Notes: generated by a model not told the origin, from the sequence alone. A stretch of 58,473 bases of DNA from Paenibacillus dakarensis (GCF_001373415.1 NZ_CDSE01000091.1:1-58473), one strand, 5' to 3'; positions 24,962 to 33,329 are shown, numbered from the stretch's first letter. Made by a program: numbers and translations.

Positions 24962-26947
24962 ATGTCAGGAGAACAACAGAATGTTTTTGGAAGTTCGCCC
25001 TCTTCCTCGGCTCTGTTAGCTGGTTCAGAACAGATTTCTGGGACGGACTCCTTTACGTGGCACGAGTCGATGGATATCACGCCTATGGATTTTCCTTATC
25101 TTCAGCAGCTGCTAACAGAAAGTTACGACGAATGGAAAAAAGACAGTTCAGGCCTTCCCATGGTTTCCGAATCAGATTGGTGCATTATGGGGCCAGAAGG
25201 GGAATGGATAACAGGGAATCCGAAGCTGTATGATTACTTCTCTACTGGAGAAGACATTATATTGAAGCGAGCTTTAGTAAATAAGGCGACTGCTGCAGGT
25301 CCGGGGGAGGACCGGCATGGTGCTGCAATCATATGTGCTTCACCCGTATTTTCAAGGTTTCATCATGATTTGTTCGCTGTTTTAATTAGTGTGTCACGCT
25401 CCGGTGCCGATACTCACCAAATTGAGTTCATGACCGAATCAGCGGCAATTATACTTAAAACATGCTTTTATCGACGATTCGAGTACATATTCATAAAAGA
25501 TATGGCGCAGATTCAGCGTAAGGCTGAACACGAAGCAAACAGACGATCTAACCTGTTTCAGTATGTGAAACGGATGCATACCAAGATCGATGTGGACGGA
25601 GTGCTTACAGAGGTTCTGGAAAGTGTGCTGGGTCTATACCCTTACGTGGATGTTCGCCTCTTTATGTCGCAAGATCACCATAGCAGTCATCCGCTGGTGT
25701 GTCCGCTTCTGCTTCATCACTGGCAGGAGGAAGTCTATATGCGCACTTTTATGGAAGGGGTTTTAACGGTCTCTGAGCATTTGGAAGGACCGGATCTAAT
25801 GGTTGAAATCGGCGTTCCTATGGGAGGCAAGCAGGGAGTATATGGTGTTCTTTATCTTCGGATAAAGCATGAACTGATGGCTGAAATGGATCTTGAGCTG
25901 CTTGGTATGATGGCAGATGCTGCTGGAACTGCTTTCGAAAATGCGAAGCTGTATGAGCAGTCAAATCTCATGATTCACGAATTGCGGGTGATCAATGAGT
26001 TAACCCAGCAATTGAATAAAAGCTTGCAGCTTTCAGAAATCTATCAATTTGCGAACGATGAACTATTAAAGATACTGGCGGCAGAATACTGCTGTATTAT
26101 GTGTTATAGCGAGGCTCTGGGCGGACTTGAGGTTGTTTCATGTAATGTCCCTGAGTTGGCCAAGGAAGTATTCGAGAAGAATTACGGCCTTGCTGGACAT
26201 ATATATCATTCCAAGCAACCTATGTTTTTAGCCGATTATACGGTTGAGCGGCCTGCAGAATCCAAGCTGATGGACTCGACAGGCTCAAACTCCATGATTG
26301 GCACCCCTTTGACTGTGAATGGGGAAATACGGGGAGTTATATTATTAACTCACCGCAGAAGACATTATTTTTCTTATGACAACTATCGGCTGTTGCAAGC
26401 GTTAACCAGTCATATTGGCCTTGCTGTTGGCAATGCTTTTTTACATGCAGAAGTACGGTGGATGGCTAACCGGGATATGCTTACCGAACTGTATGCCCGC
26501 CATTACCTTGATGAGGTTATTCATGACTGCCAGAATAGAGATTTTTGCGGTTCGCTTATTGTTGTGGATATCGACCAGTTCAAGCAGGTGAACGATACTT
26601 TTGGACATCAACGGGGTGACAAAATATTAAAGCAAGTCAGCAGCATTGTGAAAACCTCTATTCGTCAAAGCGATATCGCTGCCAGATGGGGTGGTGAAGA
26701 GCTTGCGGTATACTTGCCAGGGCTTGGTATTGAACAGGCTGTGCAAGTGGCTGAACGAATACGGCTTAGAGTTGCTGATGAGACAGATCCAAGAGTTACC
26801 GTTTCTTGCGGTATTTCAGAATGGAACTGGGAGCATGACAGAATCAGTGTGGAGTCTCTTTTTTACAGGGCGGATATGGCTTTGTACGACGCCAAGCATA
26901 GCGGGAGAAATCGAATTGTGGTGGAGAAGAGAGAGGCTTCGGAATAA
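24962..26947 (+). CDS. GAF-GGDEF diguanylate cyclase (DgcP/YtrP-like)
   Basis: 661 residues, soluble. The N-terminal ~180 residues look like a degenerate GAF-like sensor. GAF-type regions follow at ~195-320 (IDVDGVLTEVLES to AAGTAFENAKLYEQ) and ~335-490 (LNKSLQLSEIYQFANDEL to HIGLAVGNAFLHAEV). The GGDEF domain is at ~495-655, with DMLTELYARHYLDEV, VVDIDQFKQVNDTFGHQRGD and active site GGEEL at ~577-581. RQSD lies five residues before it, a complete RxxD inhibitory I-site. It should make c-di-GMP from two GTP under feedback control. B. subtilis ytrP (dgcP) also neighbours rpsD. The start follows AAAGGAG. A terminator follows. Confidence 0.93.
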   Translation: MSGEQQNVFGSSPSSSALLAGSEQISGTDSFTWHESMDITPMDFPYLQQLLTESYDEWKKDSSGLPMVSESDWCIMGPEGEWITGNPKLYDYFSTGEDIILKRALVNKATAAGPGEDRHGAAIICASPVFSRFHHDLFAVLISVSRSGADTHQIEFMTESAAIILKTCFYRRFEYIFIKDMAQIQRKAEHEANRRSNLFQYVKRMHTKIDVDGVLTEVLESVLGLYPYVDVRLFMSQDHHSSHPLVCPLLLHHWQEEVYMRTFMEGVLTVSEHLEGPDLMVEIGVPMGGKQGVYGVLYLRIKHELMAEMDLELLGMMADAAGTAFENAKLYEQSNLMIHELRVINELTQQLNKSLQLSEIYQFANDELLKILAAEYCCIMCYSEALGGLEVVSCNVPELAKEVFEKNYGLAGHIYHSKQPMFLADYTVERPAESKLMDSTGSNSMIGTPLTVNGEIRGVILLTHRRRHYFSYDNYRLLQALTSHIGLAVGNAFLHAEVRWMANRDMLTELYARHYLDEVIHDCQNRDFCGSLIVVDIDQFKQVNDTFGHQRGDKILKQVSSIVKTSIRQSDIAARWGGEELAVYLPGLGIEQAVQVAERIRLRVADETDPRVTVSCGISEWNWEHDRISVESLFYRADMALYDAKHSGRNRIVVEKREASE

Positions 26948-26957
26948 TGTACACGAT

Positions 26958-26994
26958 CAACCCAGCGGCATCATCAGGCCGATGGGTTTTTTTC
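26958..26994 (+). terminator. Terminator after the diguanylate cyclase gene
   Basis: AACCCA-G-CGGC pairs with GCCG-A-TGGGTT around ATCATCAG and is followed by TTTTTTT. Confidence 0.8.
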
Positions 26995-27056
26995 TGCATA
27001 AATGGAATGGAGGCGGATAGCCTAAGAAGGACGAATAAAGGAAAGGCTGATCAAGA

Positions 27057-27890
27057 ATGAAAATTGGTAAAAATTGCGGCATAAACTTACTGTTATGGCT
27101 CGTTATCATTCTTAGCCTGCAAGCTTGCGGAATGGATAAATTAACTGCTGAAGAATCATTCAACCGTGCAGTTGCAGGACTTGCAGGAATTGGTAATCTA
27201 ACCTTTAAAGGAAATGCCGTATTTAGGAGTGGGGATCGTGGTATATATAAGCAGTCTATTGCTTTTCAGGGCCAGCTGGAAGGTTATAAGAAGCTCACTG
27301 TAACGACATCTGCATCCTCCATCCCATTCTCTAAAGCAGCTGGTTATACGAGCAGCAGTTCAAGTCAGGAAGTTACGAAGAGAATAATGAAGTACGATGG
27401 CAAGAGATGGAGATCCATTGATTCCCTGGATGAGAAAGAGGACTACTTATCAAGCCTGAATCCCTTAGAGCAGCTTCAGTTCATTGGGATATCAGACAAA
27501 ATAATAACGGAAGAGGCCGGGGCAGCTCGCGGTACAAAAGTGCTCCGCATTGAGCTTGATCCTGAAGCTTCCCTAAGATTAACAAAGGAAATGCTGAACG
27601 GACAGATGAAAGCTCTCCGGAATCGAATAGACCAAAGGGGGGATGTTCTTTATACGAATGACCCGATCATACGATCAAAACTTCAAGCCATATGCGAAAA
27701 AGAAACTCAGGAGTTAAACCGGCTGCTGGATCATGCGAATGTAAGCACGGTCCTCCATCTTACGATTGATAAGAAAACTTTTTTGCCCCTCAACTTGTCC
27801 TCTGAAAGAAGGATTTCGGTTAGCGGTTCTACAGGGCTGCCAAAAGATGAAACACTGATATATAAAGCCAGGTTTTTAGATTATAGATGA
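27057..27890 (+). CDS. Lipoprotein of unknown function
   Basis: 277 residues. Residues 1-22 are a lipoprotein signal: GKNCGINLLLWLVIILSL then a lipobox ending LQAC, so Cys22 would be lipidated and the protein anchored outside the membrane. The mature domain has beta-rich stretches (LTFKGNAVFRSGDRGIYKQSIAFQG, LKVLRIELDPEASL, STVLHLTIDKKTFLPLNLSSERRIS). That layout is reminiscent of LolA/YhcN-like or LpqX-type carrier folds, but I cannot place it in a family. It lies 110 bp after the cyclase, past a terminator, so it is probably a separate unit. Confidence 0.75.
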   Translation: MKIGKNCGINLLLWLVIILSLQACGMDKLTAEESFNRAVAGLAGIGNLTFKGNAVFRSGDRGIYKQSIAFQGQLEGYKKLTVTTSASSIPFSKAAGYTSSSSSQEVTKRIMKYDGKRWRSIDSLDEKEDYLSSLNPLEQLQFIGISDKIITEEAGAARGTKVLRIELDPEASLRLTKEMLNGQMKALRNRIDQRGDVLYTNDPIIRSKLQAICEKETQELNRLLDHANVSTVLHLTIDKKTFLPLNLSSERRISVSGSTGLPKDETLIYKARFLDYR

Positions 27891-27941
27891 GCTTTATGCA
27901 AGAATACGGAGTGCATGCGAAGTGAAATTCAGGAAGCACGG

Positions 27942-27970
27942 CTGACGTTAAACCTGTGCCGTGGTACAAT
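27942..27970 (+). promoter_or_regulatory. Promoter of the M29 aminopeptidase gene
   Basis: CTGACG at 27942-27947, 17-base spacer, TACAAT at 27965-27970 with TG one base before (extended -10). Confidence 0.55.
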
Positions 27971-28038
27971 ATAGTAATGAAATTTACCGTTGTTCAATTA
28001 AAGATTGAGCGGCGAACCAGCTTAAGGAGGTTAACAAT

Positions 28039-29154
28039 ATGCGAGATCCAAGAATTCAGAAACTGGCAGAAAACCTGGTTGGTTACTCTGTTGATATGCA
28101 GCCTGGAGAAAATGTGCTGATTGAGATGATTGGTTCCGAGCGTGACTTGCTCAATGCCATTATTGAAGAGGTTGGAAAAAAAGGAGGACGTCCTTTCGTT
28201 CAACTTACGGATAAAACGGTACAGCGTGCCATGTTGAAGAACGCAACGAAAGAACAGCTCAGCCTTTGGGCAGAACTTGATTTAGCCCGTATGAAAGAAA
28301 TGGATTGCTACATTGGCATCCGCGCGGGGGAAAATGTTAATGATCTCGCTGATGTGCCGGAAGAGAATATGAAGATGTACAACGCTCTTTATTCACATCC
28401 TGTACATAGTGAAGAGCGTGTAAAGCGTACCAAATGGGTCGTTCTTCGTTATCCGAATGCAAGCATGGCACAATTGGCAAATACGAGCACAGAAGCGTTT
28501 GAAGATTTCTATTTCGATGTGTGCAACCTGGATTATGCGAAGATGGACCGCGCTCAAGATCCACTGGCAGAATTGATGAGAAAGACGGATAAAGTCCGCA
28601 TCGTCGGCCCGGGCACAGATCTCAGCTTCTCGATTAAAGGCATTGGAGCTGAAAAATGTTCAGGAGAGAAAAATATTCCGGATGGTGAAGTATACTCGGC
28701 CCCTGTCCGTGATTCCGTAAACGGAACGATTTCTTATAACACACCAACCTTATACAATGGAATTACTTTTGAAAATATTAAATTCCGTTTTGAGAACGGG
28801 AAAATTGTTGAGGCAACGGGAAGTGATACAAAACGCCTGAATGAAATCCTTGATTCTGATGAAGGAGCCCGTTATATCGGTGAGTTTGCTATTGGCTTTA
28901 ACCCATATATTTTGAATCCGATGAAAGATATCCTGTTTGATGAGAAGATTGCAGGAAGCCTTCACTTCACACCGGGTCAGGCTTATGATGTAACGGATAA
29001 CGGAAATCGCTCTTCCATTCACTGGGATCTTGTGTTGATTCAGCGTCCAGAGTATGGCGGCGGGGAAATTTATTTCGATGATGTATTAATTCGTAAAGAC
29101 GGCCTGTTTGTTATTTCGGAGCTTGAAGGGTTAAATCCGGAAAATCTGAAATAA
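28039..29154 (+). CDS. M29-family metal-dependent aminopeptidase
   Basis: 371 residues, typical for the M29 clan (AmpS, PepS, aminopeptidase T). DPRIQKLAENLVGYSVDMQPGENVLIE at the start is family-typical, as is the DLARMKEMDCYIGIRAGEN segment. The metal-site acids and His residues lie in the second half: IPDGEVYSAPVRDSVNG (Glu and Asp), then FAIGFNPYI, LHFTPGQAY and SIHWDLVLI. It removes N-terminal residues from peptides and needs a divalent metal. Cytoplasmic, no signal. Start ATG after AAGGAGG. No terminator is visible before the HPr-like gene, so some read-through is possible. Confidence 0.92.
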   Translation: MRDPRIQKLAENLVGYSVDMQPGENVLIEMIGSERDLLNAIIEEVGKKGGRPFVQLTDKTVQRAMLKNATKEQLSLWAELDLARMKEMDCYIGIRAGENVNDLADVPEENMKMYNALYSHPVHSEERVKRTKWVVLRYPNASMAQLANTSTEAFEDFYFDVCNLDYAKMDRAQDPLAELMRKTDKVRIVGPGTDLSFSIKGIGAEKCSGEKNIPDGEVYSAPVRDSVNGTISYNTPTLYNGITFENIKFRFENGKIVEATGSDTKRLNEILDSDEGARYIGEFAIGFNPYILNPMKDILFDEKIAGSLHFTPGQAYDVTDNGNRSSIHWDLVLIQRPEYGGGEIYFDDVLIRKDGLFVISELEGLNPENLK

Positions 29155-29166
29155 TACGAATTATAG

Positions 29167-29196
29167 TTGCATGGGAAAACGTATTCAAGGTATCAT
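29167..29196 (+). promoter_or_regulatory. Promoter of the HPr-like gene
   Basis: TTGCAT at 29167-29172, 18-base spacer, TATCAT at 29191-29196. The cre-like operator lies between the two boxes. Confidence 0.5.
29174..29187 (+). promoter_or_regulatory. cre-like CcpA operator inside the HPr-like gene promoter
   Basis: GGAAAACGTATTCA fits TGNAARCGNWWWCA at every position but the first. It sits entirely inside the spacer between the candidate -35 and -10 boxes, where bound CcpA would block RNA polymerase. Confidence 0.6.
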
Positions 29197-29245
29197 GAAG
29201 GAGCAATAGCACTTTCTTTATATCTTTTGTTACGGAGGGATTCGT

Positions 29246-29491
29246 ATGTCCAATAGTAATGCGGCAATTGTAGACATTGCTCAGACCGCAAGTCAGTTCT
29301 CTTCCTCTATCGTTCTGCAGGCTGAGAATAAGTACATCGATGTTAAGAGCATTTTGGGCTTGTTCACGACGCTGGTAAACCACCAGAGCTATGAACTGCA
29401 TGTACATGGTCCTGACGCTGATGAAGCGAAAAAGGCAATGATCGACGTATTTACAAAACACGGTTTGAATGTAAATGTGGTTGCTGAATAA
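29246..29491 (+). CDS. HPr-family protein without the phosphorylatable His (Crh-like)
   Basis: 81 residues. QTASQF at 13-18 aligns without gaps to QTASKY of B. subtilis HPr (24-29), and the match continues to DVKSILG versus NLKSIMG. Here Ser35 takes the place of regulatory Ser46. The His15-ARPA active site is gone: the aligned position is Ser4, and strand 1 (HPr residues 1-11) is absent. So it cannot accept phosphate from Enzyme I in the usual way, but could be a substrate of HPr kinase, as Crh is (Crh has Gln15). RBS ACGGAGGG fixes the start. It is possibly a regulator feeding CcpA; that is inference. Confidence 0.85.
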   Translation: MSNSNAAIVDIAQTASQFSSSIVLQAENKYIDVKSILGLFTTLVNHQSYELHVHGPDADEAKKAMIDVFTKHGLNVNVVAE

Positions 29492-29498
29492 TTGAAGT

Positions 29499-29533
29499 GA
29501 AAACATCCTTCCTGTACAGGAAGGATGTTTTTA
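29499..29533 (+). terminator. Terminator after the HPr-like gene
   Basis: AAAACATCCTTCCTG pairs with CAGGAAGGATGTTTT around a short loop and runs into T residues. Confidence 0.9.
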
Positions 29534-29668
29534 GATATAAGTGACAGAAAGTGCTAAGCTTGGAATTGTATTATGGTTTACTTTTTGAAGTGGTCCTTGT
29601 ATTGATATGCGATATCGTCTAATATTAAGGGAGTACCGTGTTGTGATATTGACATAGGGGGGAAGATC

Positions 29669-29956
29669 ATGACTTCATCTGATTTGCAAGAACAGCTTAA
29701 TCTAAAGGCGATCAGTCTTCTTCATGAAGATGCAGATAAAATTCAAAAACTCATTGAAGTGCAGATGGAGAATCTGGCAACCCGTTATTGCCCTCTCTAT
29801 GAGGAAGTGCTGGATACCCAGATGTACGGATTTTCAAGAGAAGTTGACTTTGCTGTACGAGCAGGGCTTCTTTCAGAAGCAACGGGGAAACAGCTTCTCA
29901 GCAAGTTGGAACGCAACCTTGCTCTTTTATATGAAGCCATGAACCAAACTGATTAG
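29669..29956 (+). CDS. ylaN: YlaN family protein (DUF1507)
   Basis: 95 residues, all helical. SLLHEDADKIQKLIEVQMENLATRYCPLYEEVLDTQMYGFSREVDFAVRAGL is the family core. In B. subtilis YlaN is a small protein tied to iron homeostasis and reported to act on the iron regulator Fur. No catalytic residues are known, and the conserved Cys in RYCPLYEE is a possible metal ligand. Strong RBS (GGGGGGAAG) and a terminator right after the gene make it a monocistronic unit. Confidence 0.9.
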   Translation: MTSSDLQEQLNLKAISLLHEDADKIQKLIEVQMENLATRYCPLYEEVLDTQMYGFSREVDFAVRAGLLSEATGKQLLSKLERNLALLYEAMNQTD

Positions 29957-29981
29957 CCTGTCTTACACAGGCGATACATAG

Positions 29982-30021
29982 AAACGCATGCTCAGGAATT
30001 TGCTGACATGCGTTTTTTTTT
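29982..30021 (+). terminator. Terminator after ylaN
   Basis: AAACGCATGCTCAG pairs with CTGACATGCGTTT (one mismatch) and is followed by nine T residues. A smaller hairpin, GCCTGTCTTACACAGGC, lies just upstream at 29956-29972. Confidence 0.85.
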
Positions 30022-30036
30022 GATGTCCGGGAGACA

Positions 30037-30068
30037 GAAAAAAACCGTCACCGGAAAATCGGCAACGG
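30037..30068 (-). terminator. Terminator for cax (minus strand)
   Basis: On the minus strand CCGTTGCCG pairs with CGGTGACGG (two wobble pairs) around ATTTTC and is followed by eight T residues. It lies about 33 bp after the cax stop. Confidence 0.8.
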
Positions 30069-30100
30069 GCTGATTATAATATAAGACCATAATCAATGAA

Positions 30101-31180
30101 TTATACGAGGAAGAAGGATACGCCTAGAATTATATATACGGCTAACAGCATCAGACCTTCATACCAGTTGGTTGCCCCGTCCTGTGTAATGGATTTGGCG
30201 ATAAATATAGCTACACCAATAGCAACCAGCTCAATTGTCGTAAATACGATATCCATGGTATCGCCCATAAAAAAGCTGATGAACACAAGTACAGGTGCTA
30301 CAAATAAAGCGATTTGCAGACTGCTTCCCACAGCGATTTCTACTGCGGCTCCAATCTTATTCTTCATAGCCAGCATAATAGCCGCACTGTGCTCTGCTGC
30401 ATTACCTACGATCGCTACAAGGAATGCACCGACAAACAGTTCGCTTAGCCCGTATTGATGACTCACAGGCTCCAGAACGCCGACAAGCCATTCGCTGACA
30501 AAGGCGACCATAACTGTCGCCAGTACGAGATAGAGAACAGAGCGGCCTTTAGACCAAGCAGGTTGGTGCTCATGAGGCAGCTCTTGTTCACTATCATCGC
30601 TGACGTCATTGAGATAATCCTTGTGGGAGACCATCGAGAAGAAGAGCCAAGCCAGGTATGCGACGATGAGAATACCGGCAACAATCAGGCTTAGAAGCTT
30701 GGTATCGGATTCTGTGATGGAGTGGGTATTTAAAAATATCGCAGGGACAAAGAGAGCGATGATCCCCAAAATCATAAGAGAACCATTTAGCCCTGCCAGG
30801 GTAACGTTGTATTTCTGAACCTTGAATTTCAGTCCTCCCGCAAAAAGGCTGAGTCCAAGAACGAGAAGCAGGTTCCCGATAATCGATCCGGTGATACTGG
30901 CTTTAACCATATCATATAGTCCTTGCTTGACGAGCAGAATGGCAATGATGAGTTCTGCCGCATTTCCGAATGTAGCGTTCAGGAATCCGCCAAGTCGTTG
31001 ACCGGCGTAATGAGCCACGCTTTCTGTTGCTTTTCCCAGAAAGCCCGCGACAAAAATAACTGAAATGGCTGAGAGAATAAATTGCAGTGTAAAGTTCCAA
31101 TCTAAGAAATGACCTGCTGCACTGAGCAGGAAAGTAATGACTAGAAATGATGGACTCTGCCACTTTTTCAATATGAACAC
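30101..31180 (-). CDS. cax: Ca2+/H+ exchanger (CaCA family, Cax)
   Basis: 359 residues, about 11 membrane segments in two inverted repeats. Each repeat has the CaCA alpha motif, GNAAELIIAI in the first and GNAAEHSAAIM in the second; their Glu residues bind Ca2+. An acidic loop, DVSDDSEQELPHEH, joins the halves. It exports Ca2+ in exchange for protons, like B. subtilis YfkE/ChaA. The frame starts at ATG 31180 behind a good AAGGAAGG. Monocistronic with its own terminator, divergent from the Asp23 gene. Confidence 0.93.
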   Translation of the reverse strand: MFILKKWQSPSFLVITFLLSAAGHFLDWNFTLQFILSAISVIFVAGFLGKATESVAHYAGQRLGGFLNATFGNAAELIIAILLVKQGLYDMVKASITGSIIGNLLLVLGLSLFAGGLKFKVQKYNVTLAGLNGSLMILGIIALFVPAIFLNTHSITESDTKLLSLIVAGILIVAYLAWLFFSMVSHKDYLNDVSDDSEQELPHEHQPAWSKGRSVLYLVLATVMVAFVSEWLVGVLEPVSHQYGLSELFVGAFLVAIVGNAAEHSAAIMLAMKNKIGAAVEIAVGSSLQIALFVAPVLVFISFFMGDTMDIVFTTIELVAIGVAIFIAKSITQDGATNWYEGLMLLAVYIILGVSFFLV

Positions 31181-31266
31181 CTTCCTTAATGAATGGAAAA
31201 ATTTAATGACCTATTACAATATAACCAAAAGTGCGCTTCGAATAAACTAGAGTTTTCACAAGGTAT

Positions 31267-31296
31267 TTGCTTTTTAGGCCAGTTAGGATTTACAAT
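31267..31296 (+). promoter_or_regulatory. Promoter of the Asp23 gene
   Basis: TTGCTT at 31267-31272, 18-base spacer, TACAAT at 31291-31296. Confidence 0.45.
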
Positions 31297-31329
31297 AACG
31301 GATAATGAGGGTTAAGGAGGATATGGCTG

Positions 31330-31704
31330 ATGGAACAACTTCAACTGGATAACGGTTTGATTCGAATATCGGATGATGTCGTCTCAAAAATTGCCGGAAT
31401 GGCTGCTCTGGAGACTCCAGGGATTGCGGCGATGTCTGGCGGATTATCTGAAGGTTGGGCGAAACGCCTGAGCGGCAAAAATGTACAAAAAGGTGTGACA
31501 GTAGAGGTAGGTCAACTTGAAGCTGCGATTGACCTGCGTATTATTGTATTGTACGAGACACCAATACATGAAGTGTGCCGTATGCTTCAGCAAAACGTTC
31601 GTGAAGCTGTAGAAAGCATGACGGGGCTTCGCGTGGTAGAAGTTAACGTGAAGGTAGAAGGCGTTGCTTTTAAAGATGATGAAATTGAAGATCGCGCGAA
31701 GTAA
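31330..31704 (+). CDS. Asp23/Gls24 family protein
   Basis: 124 residues, the DUF322/Asp23 domain. Landmarks are VVSKIAGMAALETPGIAAMSGG, KGVTVEVGQLEAAIDLRIIVLYETPIHEVCRMLQQNVREAVESMTGLRVVEVNVKVEGV. Members (AmaP-bound Asp23, YqhY, YloU) attach to the membrane or wall and affect envelope stress or fatty acid synthesis. There is no signal peptide. The family member cannot be decided by eye; YqhY and YloU are both possible. Start ATG follows AAGGAGG, and a bidirectional terminator follows the gene. Confidence 0.92.
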   Translation: MEQLQLDNGLIRISDDVVSKIAGMAALETPGIAAMSGGLSEGWAKRLSGKNVQKGVTVEVGQLEAAIDLRIIVLYETPIHEVCRMLQQNVREAVESMTGLRVVEVNVKVEGVAFKDDEIEDRAK

Positions 31705-31743
31705 TTTCTCGTAATGACAAAAACCAAAAAGCAGTAACAAGAA

Positions 31744-31775
31744 AAGACTACCGGCTTGGCCGGTAGTCTTTTTTA
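31744..31775. terminator. Bidirectional terminator Asp23 / ftsW
   Basis: AAGACTACCGGC pairs with GCCGGTAGTCTT around TTG with T-run and A-run on both sides. It overlaps the end of the ftsW gene by about 27 bp. Confidence 0.9.
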
Positions 31776-32971
31776 ATTACGGATTTTACATGTTCTTCTT
31801 TTTCAGGTCGATTGCTCTCCCTGGAAATACTCAGCATGATCCCCATTGCAAGCATGCTCACGAGCAAGGAAGATCCCCCATAACTGATGAATGGCAGAGT
31901 AACACCAGTCATCGGAATGGTATTCGTTACACCGCCGATATTGATGAATGCCTGAATGGCGATCAGGCCCATAATACCTATTCCCGTCAGGGTGCCGAAA
32001 GGGTCTGGGCAGCGAAGTGCGACAATAATCCCTCTCCAGATGAAGTACAGATAAACGAGCAAAAAGATAGACGTTCCTATAAAGCCGAATTCTTCACCGA
32101 TAACAGAAAAGATAAAGTCGTTATAAGGATACGGCAGGTAATGGAGCTTCTGCACACCTTGGCCATATCCTGCTCCCGTTACGCCTCCTTGACCGATTGC
32201 GATCATGGATTGAACCAGCTGATAGCCCGCACCCGACGTATCCTTAAGCGGGTCGAGGAAGGTCTCAATTCTGCCCATCCGGTAGTCTTTATCTGCTTGA
32301 ATCTGGCCATCTCCACCAGAAGATCCGAATAAGGAGCCTACTCCGATCGTTAGGGCGAGGCCAAGGGCAACAAGAGATATACACGCTGTAATATGTTTGA
32401 GGCTCGCGCCGCCAGCATAAATGATAAGTCCGCATGTTGCTACAAGGATGAAGGTCGAGCCAAGATCGGGCTGCAGCATGATCAGGCCTGCTACAATGCC
32501 GACGATGATCAGCAGGGGAAAGAATCCGCCTTTCCATTGGCGTATGCGCTCCCCTTTTTTCGAGATCAGAGCTGCGAGATAAACAATGGTAGTGATTTTG
32601 GCCAGCTCTGACGGCTGGATACCGAGGGTGCCTAATTTAAACCAGCTCGCTGCACCATTTGTAGCCTTACCAATCACTACAACAAGAATGAGCAGCAGCA
32701 AAGTTAAGAAAAAGAAAGGTATGACGAGCTTTTTAAACTTCTTGTAATTCAGGTTCATGACTACCAGCATTGTAAATATACCTAACGCGGTAAAAACAAG
32801 CTGCCGCTTCGTATGCCAAAGCGGATCATAGCCAAAGCCTTTGCTAATAACGGTCAAGCTGGAGCTGGAACTGAACACCATGATCAGTCCGAATCCCACC
32901 AACAGCAAAGTAAGGATCAGCAGCTGGAAATCCGGCGTCCCTCTCTTGGGCTGTGGTTTTGTTGTTTTCAT
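31748..32971 (-). CDS. ftsW: FtsW/RodA/SpoVE-family lipid II polymerase, FtsW-like
   Basis: 407 residues with about ten membrane segments, a SEDS-family peptidoglycan glycosyltransferase. Early segment ends LLVGFGLIMVFSSSSSL. The extracellular loop has KDYRMGRIETFLDPLKDTSGAGYQLVQSMIAIGQGG, family-typical, followed by YNDFIFSVIGEEFGFIG. The C-terminal PMTGVTLPFISYGGSSLLVSMLAMGIMLS is the SEDS signature. It could be the division (FtsW) or another SEDS paralogue. The basic C-terminal tail is cytoplasmic. Its start is 10 bp after the YugN-like stop, with only a weak RBS, so translation is probably coupled. Confidence 0.9.
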   Translation of the reverse strand: MKTTKPQPKRGTPDFQLLILTLLLVGFGLIMVFSSSSSLTVISKGFGYDPLWHTKRQLVFTALGIFTMLVVMNLNYKKFKKLVIPFFFLTLLLLILVVVIGKATNGAASWFKLGTLGIQPSELAKITTIVYLAALISKKGERIRQWKGGFFPLLIIVGIVAGLIMLQPDLGSTFILVATCGLIIYAGGASLKHITACISLVALGLALTIGVGSLFGSSGGDGQIQADKDYRMGRIETFLDPLKDTSGAGYQLVQSMIAIGQGGVTGAGYGQGVQKLHYLPYPYNDFIFSVIGEEFGFIGTSIFLLVYLYFIWRGIIVALRCPDPFGTLTGIGIMGLIAIQAFINIGGVTNTIPMTGVTLPFISYGGSSLLVSMLAMGIMLSISRESNRPEKEEHVKSVIKKDYRPSR

Positions 32972-32981
32972 AACAATACCG

Positions 32982-33329
32982 TTACGCTTCCAGCAGCGAT
33001 TTCAGTTCCTGCAGCTTCTTCGTAGCGATATTCATCACAGGCTGCGGAGCCGGAGTTTCATATTCTAGTCCGTGCGGGAACGTACCTCTTCCAAGGTAAA
33101 CGGCTTCAATCTGAAGCACGGTATCAGGCTTCTCGAGCTTACCCTCCACGGCGCGAGTGTTGATTCGAAGAAAGTATTCGTCATTATTCTTCTTGTCTTC
33201 GATCTTCAAATCATATGTAGCACGGTAGTATTCCCACTGCCAGCGGATAAAGCCTACCTTTTCTGCAGATTCATCAAGATAAGCTAAATCACTTTTTAAG
33301 CCATCCAAGCCCGTATTTTCAAAAATCAT
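32982..33329 (-). CDS. YugN-like family protein
   Basis: 115 residues with the YugN-like pattern: MIFENTGLDGLKSDLAYLDESAEKVGFIRWQWEYYRATYDLKI, YFLRINTRAVEGKLEKP and LQIEAVYLGRGTFPHGLEYE. No function is known for this family. It is soluble. The 10-bp gap to ftsW on the same strand makes it the first gene of a two-gene operon. The RBS GGGGGT lies about 7 bases upstream. Confidence 0.82.
   Translation of the reverse strand: MIFENTGLDGLKSDLAYLDESAEKVGFIRWQWEYYRATYDLKIEDKKNNDEYFLRINTRAVEGKLEKPDTVLQIEAVYLGRGTFPHGLEYETPAPQPVMNIATKKLQELKSLLEA

Noticed and set aside
24811..25080. 89-codon minus-strand frame overlapping the diguanylate cyclase start
   Set aside because: No RBS and it runs antisense through a well supported gene start.
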